In this document: one piece after another, positions 40,501 through 54,500 of the stretch
Layout of the letters: each line of letters opens with the position of its first letter
Position numbering within the stretch: position 1 is the stretch's first letter
DNA from: Ceratotherium simum simum
Taxonomy: Eukaryota > Chordata > Mammalia > Perissodactyla > Rhinocerotidae
Direction of reading: 5' to 3'
Assembly: GCF_000283155.1 (NCBI RefSeq)
Contig: NW_004454179.1
Coordinates: forward strand, 11,821,858 to 11,885,857
Length of the DNA stretch: 64,000 bases
Position numbers and translations under genes: made by a program
Notes under the pieces: model-generated
What the model saw: only the letters and a program-made list of their open reading frames with translations
The model's database searches: none
Told to the model about the DNA's origin: nothing

Positions 40501-43500
40501 AAGTGAAACTGTACTGTCCTTCACAATTGGGTTTTTCAATTAACAGTATATCTTAAAGATCTTTCCGTGTCAATATATAAAGATTGATCTAATTCTTTTT
40601 TACTGCTGCCTGTGGTTTTGTAGTATGGATAAGCCATAATTTAACTGTTCTCTTAGTGATGCACATTTAGGTTGTTTCCATTTTTCCACTATTGCCAACA
40701 GTGCACAGGTGCTGTGAGCATCCTTGTTCATTCCTCCTGGTGAACATGTTTTGCTCTAGTGTAGATACTAAGAAGTAGAATGATTAGGTTTTATCTTAAT
40801 AGATTCTACCGTGTGGCCCTCCAAAGTGACTGTACTGGTTTATATGTGCCTAGCAACTAAACAGATTTTCATTGTAGATTTAACTAACTAGTCTCTTCAG
40901 GAAAAAGATGGAAGGAGTGGAATCATATGCTTGATTTTAAAGCTTCACAGGATCTCCTGGCATTTTGGGGGGTTGAAATGTGTGTATGGACTGCAAGTTT
41001 AAAACCCCCTTAGTCACTTTGGCTTTAAGGACAAAGGAGCTTGGAATCTGACCTGCATGTAGATGGTGGGCCCTCTGTGTCAGTTAAGGAGAGTGAGAGG
41101 AGCAAGGGCAAGTTTTCCCCTGTTACAAGCCTCTGGGCAGAAGACTCTTCCTTCCCATAATGACAGGTGTCTAAACAGATGGAGCTGCTTTAGAAGAAAA
41201 GAGAAAGAACCTGCTAGCTTAGGACTCAAGGCTCCCTTGAAATGGTGAGCGAGGACCTGTATGCCTTACAGGAGGGCATGGCACATAGTGGATGAATGAA
41301 TAGGATTTGACTAGTGACAGCACAAGCTGTGGCGGGTAAACCCCTACCAAGCTGTTTGCGGTCGAGGTACTCACCGTCACCGTGGGGAGAAGAGGTTGTC
41401 CTGCTGTGGCCCTGTGTGTGCAGACACAAGGTGAGTGTCAGGCATCCGCAGACTGCCTCTGGGAGAACCACACCTTTGCTGGGTGGTGAGCCGGTCCTAA
41501 AAGGTCTGCAGCCTCCTGGAGACTCGTTTTTGGGTGAGAGCCCCAGGGCCTCAGCGGCCCACCAGCCTCCTACCTCCCCTGCTGCAACCCCTATTCCAGT
41601 TTGCTGAGCTTCTCTGCTTGTGAAAGAGATTTTCCTTATACTTCAGTATTTGCCTTTGTGATTGTGGCTTTAAGGGAGAGAGAGGAAGCTGGAGAGCAAG
41701 AGGTTTTTAAGAAAATACATAGGGAAACAATTTTGAGTCTCCTTGGACTGGCTTTCTAATCCTTGGTGATTTCTTTGATTGTGGGCAAAACCTAGAAGGA
41801 GTATCCTTTATGGTTCCTTTCAGTTTTGTAAGAACAAACATGTCTTCTCATGCTCTTTATTTAATCAAGTGGTACTGCACGTCTACTTCCCGCACAGTGT
41901 CTTGCAACCACATTTAGCCAAATTAATATCAGACAGAACTAGTTGAGGGACGCTCTCTAACCAAACACTCAAATTAACTTTCAGGTCATGAAACTGCTTT
42001 CAGAACTTTAAAATGGTGGGAGAGGGCTTTAATTCTTGCTTCCACCACTTGACCAGGTTGGAACAACAACTGGCTACCATCCACGCCACCCACCCAGCTA
42101 TGAAGATCTTCGCCTGCTACCCACAAAGCCTCCTTAACACCCATGCAGAGAATGTCTCCCTCCCCCACACACTGTTTATTTGTTTTATTGTTATTTTGTC
42201 TTTCTTAAAGAAAGGCTTCTGTCTTGGCCTTTCTTGGGAGGAGTTTGATTTGAAGCCCTGCAGTGGGGCTATTGTGCCATCATGCTCCCAGAATCTCCTT
42301 CTCTATAAGCATCTTGTTTGCTGTGCATGTATGTGGAAAAGGGCAAGGGTGCCAAATTCTGTTGTTTTCTACCAATTGAAGCCCCTAAGCTGCAGAGTAG
42401 CCCACTCTTATCCTCTCTTCGCGGCGCTCAAGTGTTAAAGGGGAATTACCCGGGACATCTGTTTTTTTTTTTTTAATTTTTATTATTTATTTTTCCCCCC
42501 AAAGCCCCAGTAGATAGTTGTATGTCATAGCTGCACATCCTTCTAGTTGCTGTATGTGGGACGCGGCCTCAGCATGGCCGGAGAAGCAGTGCGTTGGTGT
42601 GCACCCGGGATCCGAACCCAGGGCGCCAACAGCGGAGCGCGCGCACTTAACCGCTAAGCCATGGGGCCGGCCCTACCTACCCGGGACATCTTTATTTTTT
42701 GCTCCTGTGTAATGTGCATACATCATTGCTCTCAACTGCTATCCAGTGTTCCTGGAGGGGGCCTTGCCTCACCACTGCTGCAAGGCTCTGAACTGAACTC
42801 TTAGCTTTGGCTTGGGGGATGGGGAGTAGGGGCAGGCAGGCAGGGCAGTGCTCATTCACAGCTTTCTGTGGATCCCTGGAGGAAGGCGAGTTGCTGTTAC
42901 TGGGAAGAGGGGAGTGCTGATCTTCCCCAGTGGGAAGAGGGCCTGTGCCCTTCCTTCGGGGGTTGCTGTTAGCTGGAGGTGGTGGAGGCTCTGGGATCTA
43001 GGGTGCTAGGATAGTGAGGGCAGTGCCCTCTATGCAATGCCTGGGGTCACCCGTTCCCCAGAATGAGTGTAGCATCCCATGGGTGTGTTAAAGGCTCCAG
43101 AAATGTAATCTGTGGCAGTGACATCAGATTACAAGACATCAGTCCTACACCCTATGACCTCCTAAAATTTTGTAGGCTCTTCATTTCTGGAAATATACCA
43201 AGAAACAAATAGACTAAGCACACACATCCCCACTCGCTTCCCCCCAGCTTGGCTTAGAGCAAGGAAAAAGCACCTGGGCTTCAGAAATTGGGATACGATT
43301 ATGTGAGGGGTCCAGCAGGGGCAGTGGGCACACTAAGTGGCCCCAGTTAGGAGCATCTGAGCTGGGCAAAGGCCAACAGGACTGACTTTGAACTTTACTT
43401 CCTCCACTGCCTCACCCGGGCTGGTTTGTTCAGCCAACCTCCAGGTTGTCTTCTCTCACTGGGGGGTCATGAGGCTGCCTGGGCCTCTGCAGACTTGTGT

Positions 43501-46500
43501 TTCTGCCCTCATGAATATATTTCAGTTCTTGGGCCTTCAGTTGACTTTAAAGGGCTCTCACCAATTTCAGAGGACACCTTCTCTGGGCCCATCTCTGCCG
43601 ACCAGCCCTCAGTGGCTGCAGCAGCAGCTTGGCCCTTCTGAGGAAGGAGGGTGAGGCTAGGCAGTTGCCAGATTCTCCCCATGTGTGTTGGCTTCATCCT
43701 CGGACTTTCTGGAGGCAGGAGGATAGGCTACCTGACCCTTCCCTGTCAGCAGTCTGTGTTGCTGGGAGCATCTGGGAGCATATCAGGCACATCTGGCATT
43801 TTAGGAAAGAACTGCTAAGCCCTCCTAAACCAGCTCTGTGTCTTCATATAGGACACTTAGGCCCTGGTTGTTAAAGTGATTTGTGAATACCGAGAAGGCA
43901 AGAAGGATGGAGACTGTTTCTTGAGAGGCTCTGATGGCTATCCCATTGTTCAGAAGTTTGACCTTAAAGTTGACAAACTCAAGCCTGCTTTGGGGCACCT
44001 CCCATCTTCCTGCTCTCTCTAAAACACCTCTTGCAGACCACCCACTCATTTGACACCTGGCACAGTTCAGCTGGGTCTCCTGCCCTTGCCCTCCATCCCT
44101 GGAACGTGTAACCATCTCAGAGCACTCAAAAGGGCGTTTAACTTCGGGACTCCAAGCTTCAGCCATGAGAAACCCACTCTCTTGGGCTCCAAAAGACGAC
44201 ATTAACCTGTTCTCCTTGGACTGAGCGTATTAATTCTGACCCCTGAGATGGGGCATGGGGCATTGCTTTCTGAGCTATTGTATAAAACATCGCTAGGCCT
44301 GTACTTTCACACAGAATGGAGACAGTCATTCTCCAGAGTTGGGATGAATTAAGAACTCTTGAAGAATGTATTTGGTTCTCAGTGTTTCAAAGGCAGCACT
44401 AATTATTTTGCAAACAATAGCTGTTTTTTTCTGCAACCCATTTTCCTAGATTTTACTAACTTTTTATATCTGGCACAGTCCAACTTCAAACCACCATGCC
44501 TAAAGCTGGATGTTTGGGAGCTGGGGGTAGAGTGACGGCCAGTTTGAGGGCCCAGTTAGAATCTGCACACCCATACAGCCTCCCCAACTTTTAAGAGTTC
44601 TTACCAGGGAGTTGTTTGTTAATGGGGAACGAGACATAGAGTAATGAAACCTTTCTCTCAACTAAGCAAGGGGCAGAACTGTACCTGGCAGTGTTTGGAC
44701 TCTTTTTGCTGCCTGGAGAGGTCTTTCCCCTCCAATGAATTTGCCAGACAGGCAGCAGCTGAGGGAGGTTTCTCATGGTACCTGGAGGCAGAGCCCAGAG
44801 GAAGAGGGAAGGGAATGGAAAGTGAGCATTCAGGCCTCACCTGGAATGGCCTGCCTTCAGACCCCAGGTGGCCCCTCTGCTGTGTGGTTTGGGTGGGTGT
44901 CCCAGGGATTAGCATCCTAATATCCTGGTAGGGACACATCAGGGATCCAGAGAGAGGAAGGGACAGGGAGCCAGCTCCTCTAACCTCTCGACTGAACAGC
45001 TGGGCCTCTGACCGAGGCATTAGCATTTGAAAACCCCTCTGAAGGGGCTGAGAGCTTCCTGGGGTGGGCGCTGGGGCCTGAGTGCTGAGACCTGCGGTGG
45101 CTCCACACAGAATGGGGCCGAGCATCCAGGGCATAAAGACCAGACCAGACTTGAGAATGAGCCCATTGTGGCTTTGTCCTAGGCTTGAAAACTGTGACCA
45201 AGGCTCTTTCTTTGTTAAGAAAGACTGATTCTCGGCCACAGCAGAGCTAATAAGTCCGGTTCCCCCACCAGACACGGCTGGGGAAGAAAGACCCTGCCGC
45301 AGGCTGGAAGATTGTTAGCATCGTGCTCTCAAAACCTTTCTGTGGGTGGTTATGCCTTCTCCTCCCCCTCCCCTCTTTAACTCCCTCTTGATCACGCACG
45401 CTTGGGATGGAGTATGTTGGTCCTGGAGCAGCGACTGATCTGTCTCCCTTGCCTGCCCTAGAGTCTCCCCTCCCAGCTGCCTAAATTAAGCCCCTTCCCA
45501 AATTAAATCTACAAAATACCTTTTGTTCATTCTTATTTAAACAGTTTGGGTTTGCACAAGATTATTTTTAAATCATTGTCAATTCTGGTTAATAAAAGAT
45601 CATGACTCCAAACCTTTCCAGCCTAAATCCCTGTCAGGTTTGGGGTATATATTTCTACAGACTGGACATCAGCTAGACAGGGGCACTGGAGGGAACTGGC
45701 CCAGCTCTTTCTTAAACCATGAGCAATGGTGCCACCTACTGGCACTTACTATTAACTACAGGCTCTGTGGCCGATCCTCTTTTCTGGTAAAGGGACTAGA
45801 GTAGCTGTACTGTATTCCAGTACAGGAATAATAACGTGCAGCAGTGGAAAGCACGCTGAGTAGGCACACTGTTTCCTGCTTACAGATGAGGAAGCAAGCT
45901 TAGAAATTGTGATTGGGCAAGTTACCCAGGGTCACAACTAGTAAGGGGCAGAGGCGGATAGGAGCGGGGCCTTCCCAACTGCAAAGTTAACCAGTCTGTC
46001 AGTGTTTACCAAAGCCAGAGGAGATTTTAGGTGGTAACTGGACAAGACATTAAATAAAATGATTAGTGACGACTCTCTTCCCCTTTCAGTTCTCTAATTC
46101 AATCCTGCTGGTTTTGTCAATTTGATATGACTTTTTAAACCTCTAACAGTTCTTTATCCCTTGTTCATTTCAGTTTTTAACAAAGGTAGGTAGGCAACAG
46201 TATCAATTATAAATTCATAATATTTTGTTTTCATTGAATTATTTCGAAGTTATAAAGTTATCTTTCTCTTTATGGTAAGCAACACTGATTTTTTCCCTTT
46301 ATTTTCCTTATTTAGTATAGTGATATTAAGTTTCCTTTTAAAATAAGTTTAGGTTAAAAAAGTGAGTCAATTTTAGGGGGAAAAATACAGGTGGGTAATG
46401 ATACAGGTGGCACACAGATATGTCGAAAATCCTGACAGGTGTTATGGATGACTCAAAAGTTTGGGAAATGTTGCACTGTGCATTTCTTTTCACTTTCTTG

Positions 46501-48534
46501 ATGGTACTATTTGTAGCACAACAGGTTTTTATTTTAATGAAGTCCAGTTTATCTATCCTTTGTTGCTTGTGCTTTTGGTGTTTGTCTAAAAACTTGCCTA
46601 ATCCAAGGTCAGAAGATTTACTCTTATGTTTCTTCTAAGAGTTTTAGAGTTTTGACTATTACAGTTAAGTTTGTGATCCATTTTGAATTAATTTTTGCTT
46701 ACGGTGTAAGGAAGAGATCCAACTTGATTCTTTTGTATGTGACTATCCAGTTCCAGCACCATTTGCTAAAAAGACTATTCTTGCCTATATTGAATTGTCT
46801 TGGCACTCTTGTTGAAAATTAATTGGCCATAAATATGAGGGTTTATTTGTGGACTCTAAATTCTGTTAACATTGATCAAAAGTCTATCCTTGTGCCAGTA
46901 CCACACTGTCTTGGTAACTGTAGCTTTGCAGTAAGTTTTGAAATCGGAAAATTAAGTCTTTCAACTTTGTTGGTCTTTTTCAATATTGTGTTGGCTCTTC
47001 TGGGTCCCGTGCATTTTCATATGAATTCTAAGATCAGCTTGTGGATTTCTGCAAAAAAGGCATCTGACATTTTGATAGGGATTGCATTGAATCTGTAGAT
47101 CAATTTGGGGAATATTGCCACCTTGACAATATTAAGTCTTTTGATCCATGATCATTGGATATCTTTCCATTTATGTAGGTCTTCTCTAATTTCTTTCAAC
47201 AATGTTTATAGTCTTCAGAGTACAAGTTTTACATTTCTTTTGTTAAATTTATTCCTAAGTATTGTATTCTTTTTTATTCTATTATAAATGGAATTGTTTT
47301 CTTAATATCATTTTCAGATTGTTCACTGCTAGTGTATAGAAATACAAGTGGTTTTTGTATATTGCTCTTATACCCTGCAACCTTGCTGAACTTGTTTATT
47401 CGGATAGTGTTTTTAGTGGATTCCTTAGAGTTTCTATGTACAAAATCATGTCATCTGCAAATAGGGATAATTTTATTTACTTTCCAATCTATCTAGATTT
47501 GTATTTCTTGCCTAATTGCCCGGGTTAGAACCTCTAATACAATGTTGAATAGAAGTGGTGAGAGTGGGCACCTCTCTCTTGTTCCTGATCTTAGGGGGAA
47601 TTAATCCTTTCTTTTACCATCAAGTATGATGTTAGCTGTAGGGTTTTTGTAGATGCCCTCTAACAGGTTGAAGACTTTCCCATCTATTCCTAGTTTGAAT
47701 ATTTTTATCATGAAAGAGTACTGGATTTTGCCAAATGATTTTTCTGTCTGTTGAGATGATCATGTGTTTTTTTTTACCTGTATTCTATTGATATATTATA
47801 TTAAATTGATTTTTTTTTAATGTTAAACCAACCTTACATTTGGGGGTAAATCCCACTTGGTCATTGTGTAAACGCTTTTTATATGTTGCTTTGTTGGTTT
47901 GCTAGTATTTTGTTGAGGATTTTTGTGTCTGTACAAATAAGCGATATTGGTCTATGGCTTTATTTTCTTGTAAGGCCTTTGTCTGATTTTGGTATCAGGG
48001 TAATATTGACTTCATAAAATGAATTGGGAAGTGGTACCTCTTCTTTTATTTTTTGGAAGAGTTTGTGAAGAATTGGTATTAATTCTTTTCTAAATGTTTG
48101 ATAGAATTTACCATTGAAGCCATCTGGGCCTGGACTTTTATGTGTGGGAGGGGCTTTTAATTACTAACTCAATCTTTTTACTTGTTGCATTGTTTCTTAC
48201 TTGTATATCATGCAAACTGCTTGTAGACACACATTTCTGTAAAAGAAGAGGGAATCTGAGATGAGTGGGCCCAGCAGGAATTGGGAAATTTGGGGGTTTC
48301 TGGTTGGCTCTGACTGGAGCTATGCCTTCTCTCCCCTTTACTAGCCCATATCTCTTAGCGGAAGCAGTCTTCCTTCTCCCTCCTGAGTGAATGCTTTTGA
48401 GGTTAGCCTGTCTCTTGGATGTAAAAGTTGGCTGTATAACTTCACCTGACACAGGAAGGAGTTAGGAGTTAGTATTCAAACCAAGACAAGTAAGAGCAGA
48501 AGCTTTCTCAGGCCTTCCTGGGAGCCTTCAGGCT

Positions 48535-48576
<42 letters not shown>

Positions 48577-51500
48577 CATGTTCTGCCTTGCCTTAAACAT
48601 TGATAAAAAGGGAAGGGACCTCAGCTGTTGAGATTCTCAGATTGTAATTGATAGACCACAATGAACTACCATATAGCCATTTAAAGAATGAGGTAGTTTT
48701 CTATGTGCTGATATGAAATGATCTCCAGGATATATAATTAAGTGAAATGTGCAAAACAGTGTGTTGCCATTTATATTAGAAGGAAGAAAATGGAGAGAAC
48801 CTATAAATGCATATAGGCTGGTACATGCAGAGCACCCAAGATCAGAGTCGGGTCATGGGAGACTTCATGCCATGGGAGTGTTTTTTTCCTTGTGCTTACG
48901 CTACCTTAAACACATTTTTTTTTTAAGTTAAGAAGCCTGTGTGAAGTACAATGGTGAGGCTGTGAGGTGGCTGTGTTTGCACGTTTCTCTTGGGCAGCCT
49001 GAGCACAACATCTGTGTCCTCATGGAAACAGCTGCCCCTGCAGACTATCCATCTCTGCTGAGGTGTGTGAGGCACGATCCAGACCTCCATTTACTTGAAG
49101 CCTCCAGCATTCCTCAGAAATCCCTGTATTTATCTACCTGTGGGAAACCGGTGACAAATCTCAAAGGCCTTCCAGGGTTAGCAGTTCCCTTTCGAACACT
49201 GTTTCAGCAGCACAGAAATCCTGGTCTGTGTTTCCAAGGTGAAGGGTTTTCACTGCCCTCCAGCCTCCCCGAGGACTTCTGACCAGGTGGCCCCTCAGTA
49301 AAGCACTTCATTCTTTCTTGGCAGACCTGATCATGGCTGCCTGCCCCCCTCCAAAGAAGGGAAGGTACCAGAAGTCTTTGGACTTACAGGCCGAGTGAGC
49401 ATCCACACTAGCAGCCTGTCCCTTTCTACTGAAGGCTGGCAGAACTGGCAAGCAGGAACAGTGGGGAAATATCCACACTCTTTGCTACCATTCAAGTGAA
49501 TGCTTCCCCTCCTTCACAGGGGCTACCTTGGAAGGCTGGTGAGCCTCTCAACCTGGGCTTCTCAGATCTCAGGTCAGGTTCTAGGCCTGGATGCAGGGCC
49601 TCAAACGCTGAGGGCCCTCATGTCTCTCCCACAGAGAACACCTTCTGCAGCGGGGACCACGTGTCTTGGCACAGCCCTTTGGATAACAGTGAGTCGAGAA
49701 TTCAGCACATGCTGCTGACAGAGGATCCGCAGATGCAACCCGTGCAGACACCGTTTGGGGTAGTTAGCTTCCTCCAGGTGAGGCACAGGTTGGACATGGG
49801 CTCGAGCCTTCCCTGTGGAAAAAGTCCTGGGAGACAGGAGGCTTGGGTAGAGGGAGTGAAGGGAATAGGAGATTTCCTTTGATCTTCTTCCGTTTTCCCT
49901 TCCCTCTGATGGTTTTTCAGGTAGATTCAGATGGTCTGATTTAACCTGCTGAGATGGGAGAAGGGGGAAGGGGAAGGGGAAAAGGGAGGGGAAGGAGAAA
50001 GGGCCATTTGGGTAGGAGAGAACAGCTGTAGCTGAGAGGGACAACAGGGAGGGTACTTCTGTGAACTAGTGAAGACGGAGACAGCCACAGGCATAGGAGC
50101 TCCCAGCAGGAGGGCAGCTTGGGGCTGGACTTGCCCTTACCAGGAGGGGTGTGCATCTACCCTGGCTGCAGCTGGGCTTGAAGTGGTCATGATGGGGTCT
50201 GTGCAGGTTCAGTTGTTTCTCTTGAGATTTACTCAAAGGCTCAGCCCCTGATAAGGAAGGGAGCTTCTCTGCAAGCTGCTGGGGCCCTTTGGTCGTTGTT
50301 CTGAGCTTGAAGGGTCTTGAAATCTCTTGTTTACATTCCCTGTGGTCCTAGACTGGGCAGGAACATCCCCCTGCACCTCCCCTGCTTCCAGAGACAGGGG
50401 CTGGGGCCCCACCCTGAGTTGGCAGGGCCCTGATTTTTCTCCTCTGCAGTCTAGAGCTCAACTTTGTGTCACCCAGACACCCGACCCGTCACAGCAGAGC
50501 AAGGGTCAGGCCTCAGTGCCCCATCTGTGGACTCATCCATCTCCTTGCCAGGCAGCTATTCCCTCCTAAGGGAACCATCCCATTTGGGACACACCAGCCT
50601 TTGAGAATAGATCCTGCCTGTAGTCCCGCCACTTAAGTGACACTGAGAGAGCCTGGGTGGCTGACTTTCTGGATGGGTGGGAGGAATGGCCATTAATGCA
50701 CAATGGCATCTTGTCTCCGGGTCTCAGATTGTTGGTGTCTGCACCGAGGAGCTCCATGCAGCTCAGCAGTGGAATGGGCAGGGCATCCTGGAGCTGCTGC
50801 GGACAGTGCCCGTGTGAGTATACCCCTGCCCTACGAGGTGGGGGCCTGGCTCCCTAGGACTGGGGGTGAGAGTCCCTCCTTCCCCTCGCATGTGGGATCC
50901 CCCTTACACTGTTGTTCAGGCGCTGGTTTTTTCACATCAGGGCTTCCTGATGACTCTCCCTGGTGGTTCCTGACTGCTGACCACTCCCCTGTGTTCTAGG
51001 CCTGGGACAACAAACAGGGCAGGCTATACGCCCAGCCCTCAGCCCCAGACCCTCAGTTACCATCCTGTCCCCTTTCCTTGTCCACAGCGCTGGCGGCCCC
51101 TGGCTGATAACTGACATGCGGAGGGGAGAGACCATATTTGAGATCGATCCACACCTGCAAGTATGTCTTGAGTGAGGAAAACCTTTCTAGCCCACTGTGC
51201 CTAGGCCTCTTCCAAATAACACTGGCTTTCATCCTGGGAAAACGGAGGAGCTTTATTTGTGAGTGAGTAGAAATATGGCATGATTTGGAACTTGTCCCCT
51301 GAATTCTGCAGAGCACATAAGAGAGCAGAGATTTCAGGCCAGGAAAGCTTGTCTCAGACATATTTATTTTTGCATTTAAAAAGGATTAATTTTATTGTAT
51401 GCAAATTATACATCAATAAACCTGACTTTAAAAAATAAGATCACCAACAACAAAAGAAAATCAAGATAGTGGATATTGCTTGCCCAGTATTCATCCTCCC

Positions 51501-54500
51501 ACATTTTCTTAGAAGAACACAGACTTTCTTTCAGGGAGCCACCTCACCGCCACCACCATCCTGTAACAGATAGGAGAATAGATGATATTGACCCCACAGC
51601 CCGGCTGCAGGGGTGACGCTGATTGGTCTAATGATCCCATCCCCCTTTTAGGTACATTTTTTCATCTTGGGCAGTCAAACACTGGGCTCCTCCCCTGGGT
51701 AAGTTGACATTCTTGATATGTAAAAGGAAGTCTTTATATACACATGCCTGCAGTTGCCCACTCACTGTGGCCCACCTGTACAGGATTTCAGTGTCATCTT
51801 TGGGTTTTTTTAGAAGCAGCACTCTTTTTGTGTGCAGGTGAATTTTGAAAGCCACGTAGAGCATAACATTCTTTCTTCCAGCTGCTCACAAAGCAGGAAC
51901 AGCAGACAGCTAATAATGTGGCTGGCATGTGTCTGCCTCCTTCTACTTTCCCCCTGCCAACTGCAGGTCATTGCCGTCTCTGAACCTTTTATGCCTCTGT
52001 AGAAATCTGGTGGGCTACAGGCAGCTCCCAGGAGTTACGTGTCCTTTAGGAGGAATAAGAGATGGCAGGGGAGAGGTAGCAAGTGGATATGGAGCCAGCA
52101 GTCCTTGGGTTCTTGACTGCAGACCTGTGAGTTCTTGGACAGAAACTGTACTCATTCACAGATGATGCTCCTCTATTTTCCTAGTGCATTTAACACTGAA
52201 GTTTTCAAATTGCTGCCAGGATCCTGTTACCTCTACTTTAAACTTGGTTTCCTTGTAGCTTCTGCTTATGCAAGAACCAGGAACCACGAAGGCTATGTTT
52301 CCATAGCCCTTGTTCTGCAGCCACACTGGGATCCAGCATGGGGCACTGTGGGCTGCTGTTTGGCCCCTGTTGTAAGTGCCAAGTACTAAGAAAGAACCCG
52401 ATCCTTTGAGCTGGTAGGGTAAGAAGCCTGTCCTTTCCCTGCATGCCAAGAACAGTTTCCTCCCTCGTCATCAGCCTCCCCTGAGACCAGCCAGTAGAAC
52501 CCAGAGCACCTAGTGGTCTTTAAAAGCAAGCAAGGGGCCTTGGTGAGAAAGTTCAGCTTTCTTTCCTGGTGGCTCTGTGCACCAAGTGGGAACTCCTCTA
52601 CTCTCTCTTGTGCCTTTCTGGGGCCTGCTTGCAGGCTGTTCGTTTTAGAGCAGGCTCCTGTTCCTTTGCTCCCAGTTCCACCACTAGCCAGCTGTATGCC
52701 TAAACAAGTCCTTCAACTTCTCTGGATCTTAACTCTTTCTTTTTCACTTATAAAGTAAGTGAGCTGAACTAGTTGAGCCAAGAGTGTCCTTAGCTCTTTG
52801 CTTAGGTGAGGGGCCTCAGGGTAGCAGTGGAGAGGGAGAAGCTCAGACTCCACCCCAAGCAAACCAGAGCCCACATGCTCCTGCCTAGAGCACTGCTCCC
52901 TGTCATCAGCCTCTCCCTGACTCTGCTCAGAATCCTCAGCTTTGCCCAGGCTGGTGGTAGCACTAGAAAGGAGGGGAGCGTGATCGATGGGAAGGAGGCA
53001 TCAGGGCAGGGCCACTTGCTGACGGGTCTCAAGAAATAAGGACCTTATGTAAGCTTACCCTGTGTTTCCCCAGATAGGCTCCCTAGCCAAGTAGCAGGCT
53101 GGTTTGGACCTGTGGAGCCATGGGGAGAAGGTCAGGCAGACAGGGAGGTGCAGACTCTTATGGAGGTGCCCACTCAGGAGCTTTATTTGGCCCACATGGC
53201 TGTTTATGAGCAAGGTTGCAAGAGCCTTCCAGATGACCTTTAATCCAGAGCCCATCACAGAAGTAAGTTTTACCAGAAATCCCAGGGATGTTTGGGTACA
53301 ACTCTTCCTTGAGGCCATTTGGGGAGTGTTTGGATTCAACAGTGCCAAGACCTGCATGAAGGCAGGGCCTCTGGTGGGGTCTGCAGATGGTCACTGCCCT
53401 CGAGGCCATTTCAGTCTAAGAAGTAGAAAAGAAACTCCATCCAAAGTCCTTTGCCAAACAAGTTAGCGATGCAGCTAGCGGAAAGCCTGCCCTTCTGCTC
53501 TCTGGTGGCGCTTCACCGCGTGACCACACCCTCTGCTGTTAGAAGAGAGAACTGCAGGTGTAGAGTCGGGGGGGGGGGGGGGGGGGGCGGGAATTGGGCT
53601 GAGTCCTGCCTTCTCCCGCCTGTGGCAGGCTTCTAGCCTGGCCTCTGTAGCATCGCCTGGCGGGTTCTACCTAGATGATCAGTGAGGAGAGGAAGGCCTG
53701 TGACTTTCCTCAGGGAAGTCGTTCCCAGCTCTGCCACATCAGCTTCACAGGCCAGCCTGGGGTGGGCAGAGTCAGGGCTCTGAAACAAGGGTGAAGGTCA
53801 TTTTACTGGAAGGTTGATGCTAGAGGAGAAGCTTCCTTGGGATTTTCTTTCTTCCCAGCTTACCCTAATTCCTGGTTCCCCTGGAGGAGTCCATTGGTGG
53901 CCGAGACGGTCACTCTAACCAGGTAGAGTAAGATCAGAGATCCTGCTCTTCCAGCACCTGTCCCATGCTCAGCACTTAACAAGGGCTCAGTAAATACTGG
54001 AAGGTGGTGGTGACCTTGGGCCACCGGTTTGCTGAAGGAACTCTGGCTCTTTGGTTCTTTCCAAGCAGGAGAGAGTTGACAAAGGCATCGAGATGGACGG
54101 CTCCAATCTGAGCGGTGTCAGTGCCAAGTGTGCCTGGGATGACCTGAGTCGGCCCCCTGAGGATGACGAGGACAGCCGGAGCATCTGCATTGGCACGCAG
54201 CCCCGGCGGCTTTCTGGCAAAGGTAGGAGCTGTCCCCTTCCCTTTCCCCAGGCCTGGTTTTCGGGCTCTCTAGGATGGGTCACTAACAAAAACAGCCCAT
54301 TCAATAGGTTATTTCCTGGCAGGATTTAAACAGCAAGTGAAGTCTCCCAGCAGGGTGGAATTAAGGGAGCTCTATTGACCCATTTCTCCCGTGTTTCCTC
54401 TGTGTATTTCAAATGCACCACCAGGAGAGGCATTGTGTTTTAGGTTTGCCCCTTGCAATCTGAGGTCACAGAGGTGAGTGGAAGCCATAAAACAGTTACA

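Larger units (their letters stand above)
16518..49634 (+). other. SUFU: SUFU intron 3
   Basis: This 33-kb intron separates exon 3 from the exon 4-8 cluster. It carries eight of the canonical ERE SINEs, most in antisense to SUFU, with many L1 fragments. Stretches with nothing I can name are 16518-17440, 21240-22320, 23606-24325, 26720-27670, 27900-28430, 28870-29740, 31420-32840, 38532-39935, 40870-42440 and 42700-46430. The last is long, GC-moderate and repeat-poor, and includes an AT-rich patch at about 45480-45660. I see no internal exon or second gene. Confidence 0.85.

Noticed and set aside
17509..42677. Regularly recurring near-identical segments that could suggest a repeat array
   Set aside because: The copies are dispersed EREs in both orientations with separate target duplications, not a CRISPR-like or satellite array.
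44658..45275. A 205-codon open frame on the minus strand, the longest in the window
   Set aside because: I recognise no domain, and its composition looks like translated GC-rich intron. It lies in unique intron 3 sequence with no supporting gene structure. Transcript evidence or conserved reading frame in other mammals would be needed to revive it.
46420..47287. Three successive plus-strand frames of 60-91 codons
   Set aside because: They are antisense shadows of a dead L1 ORF2 fragment.
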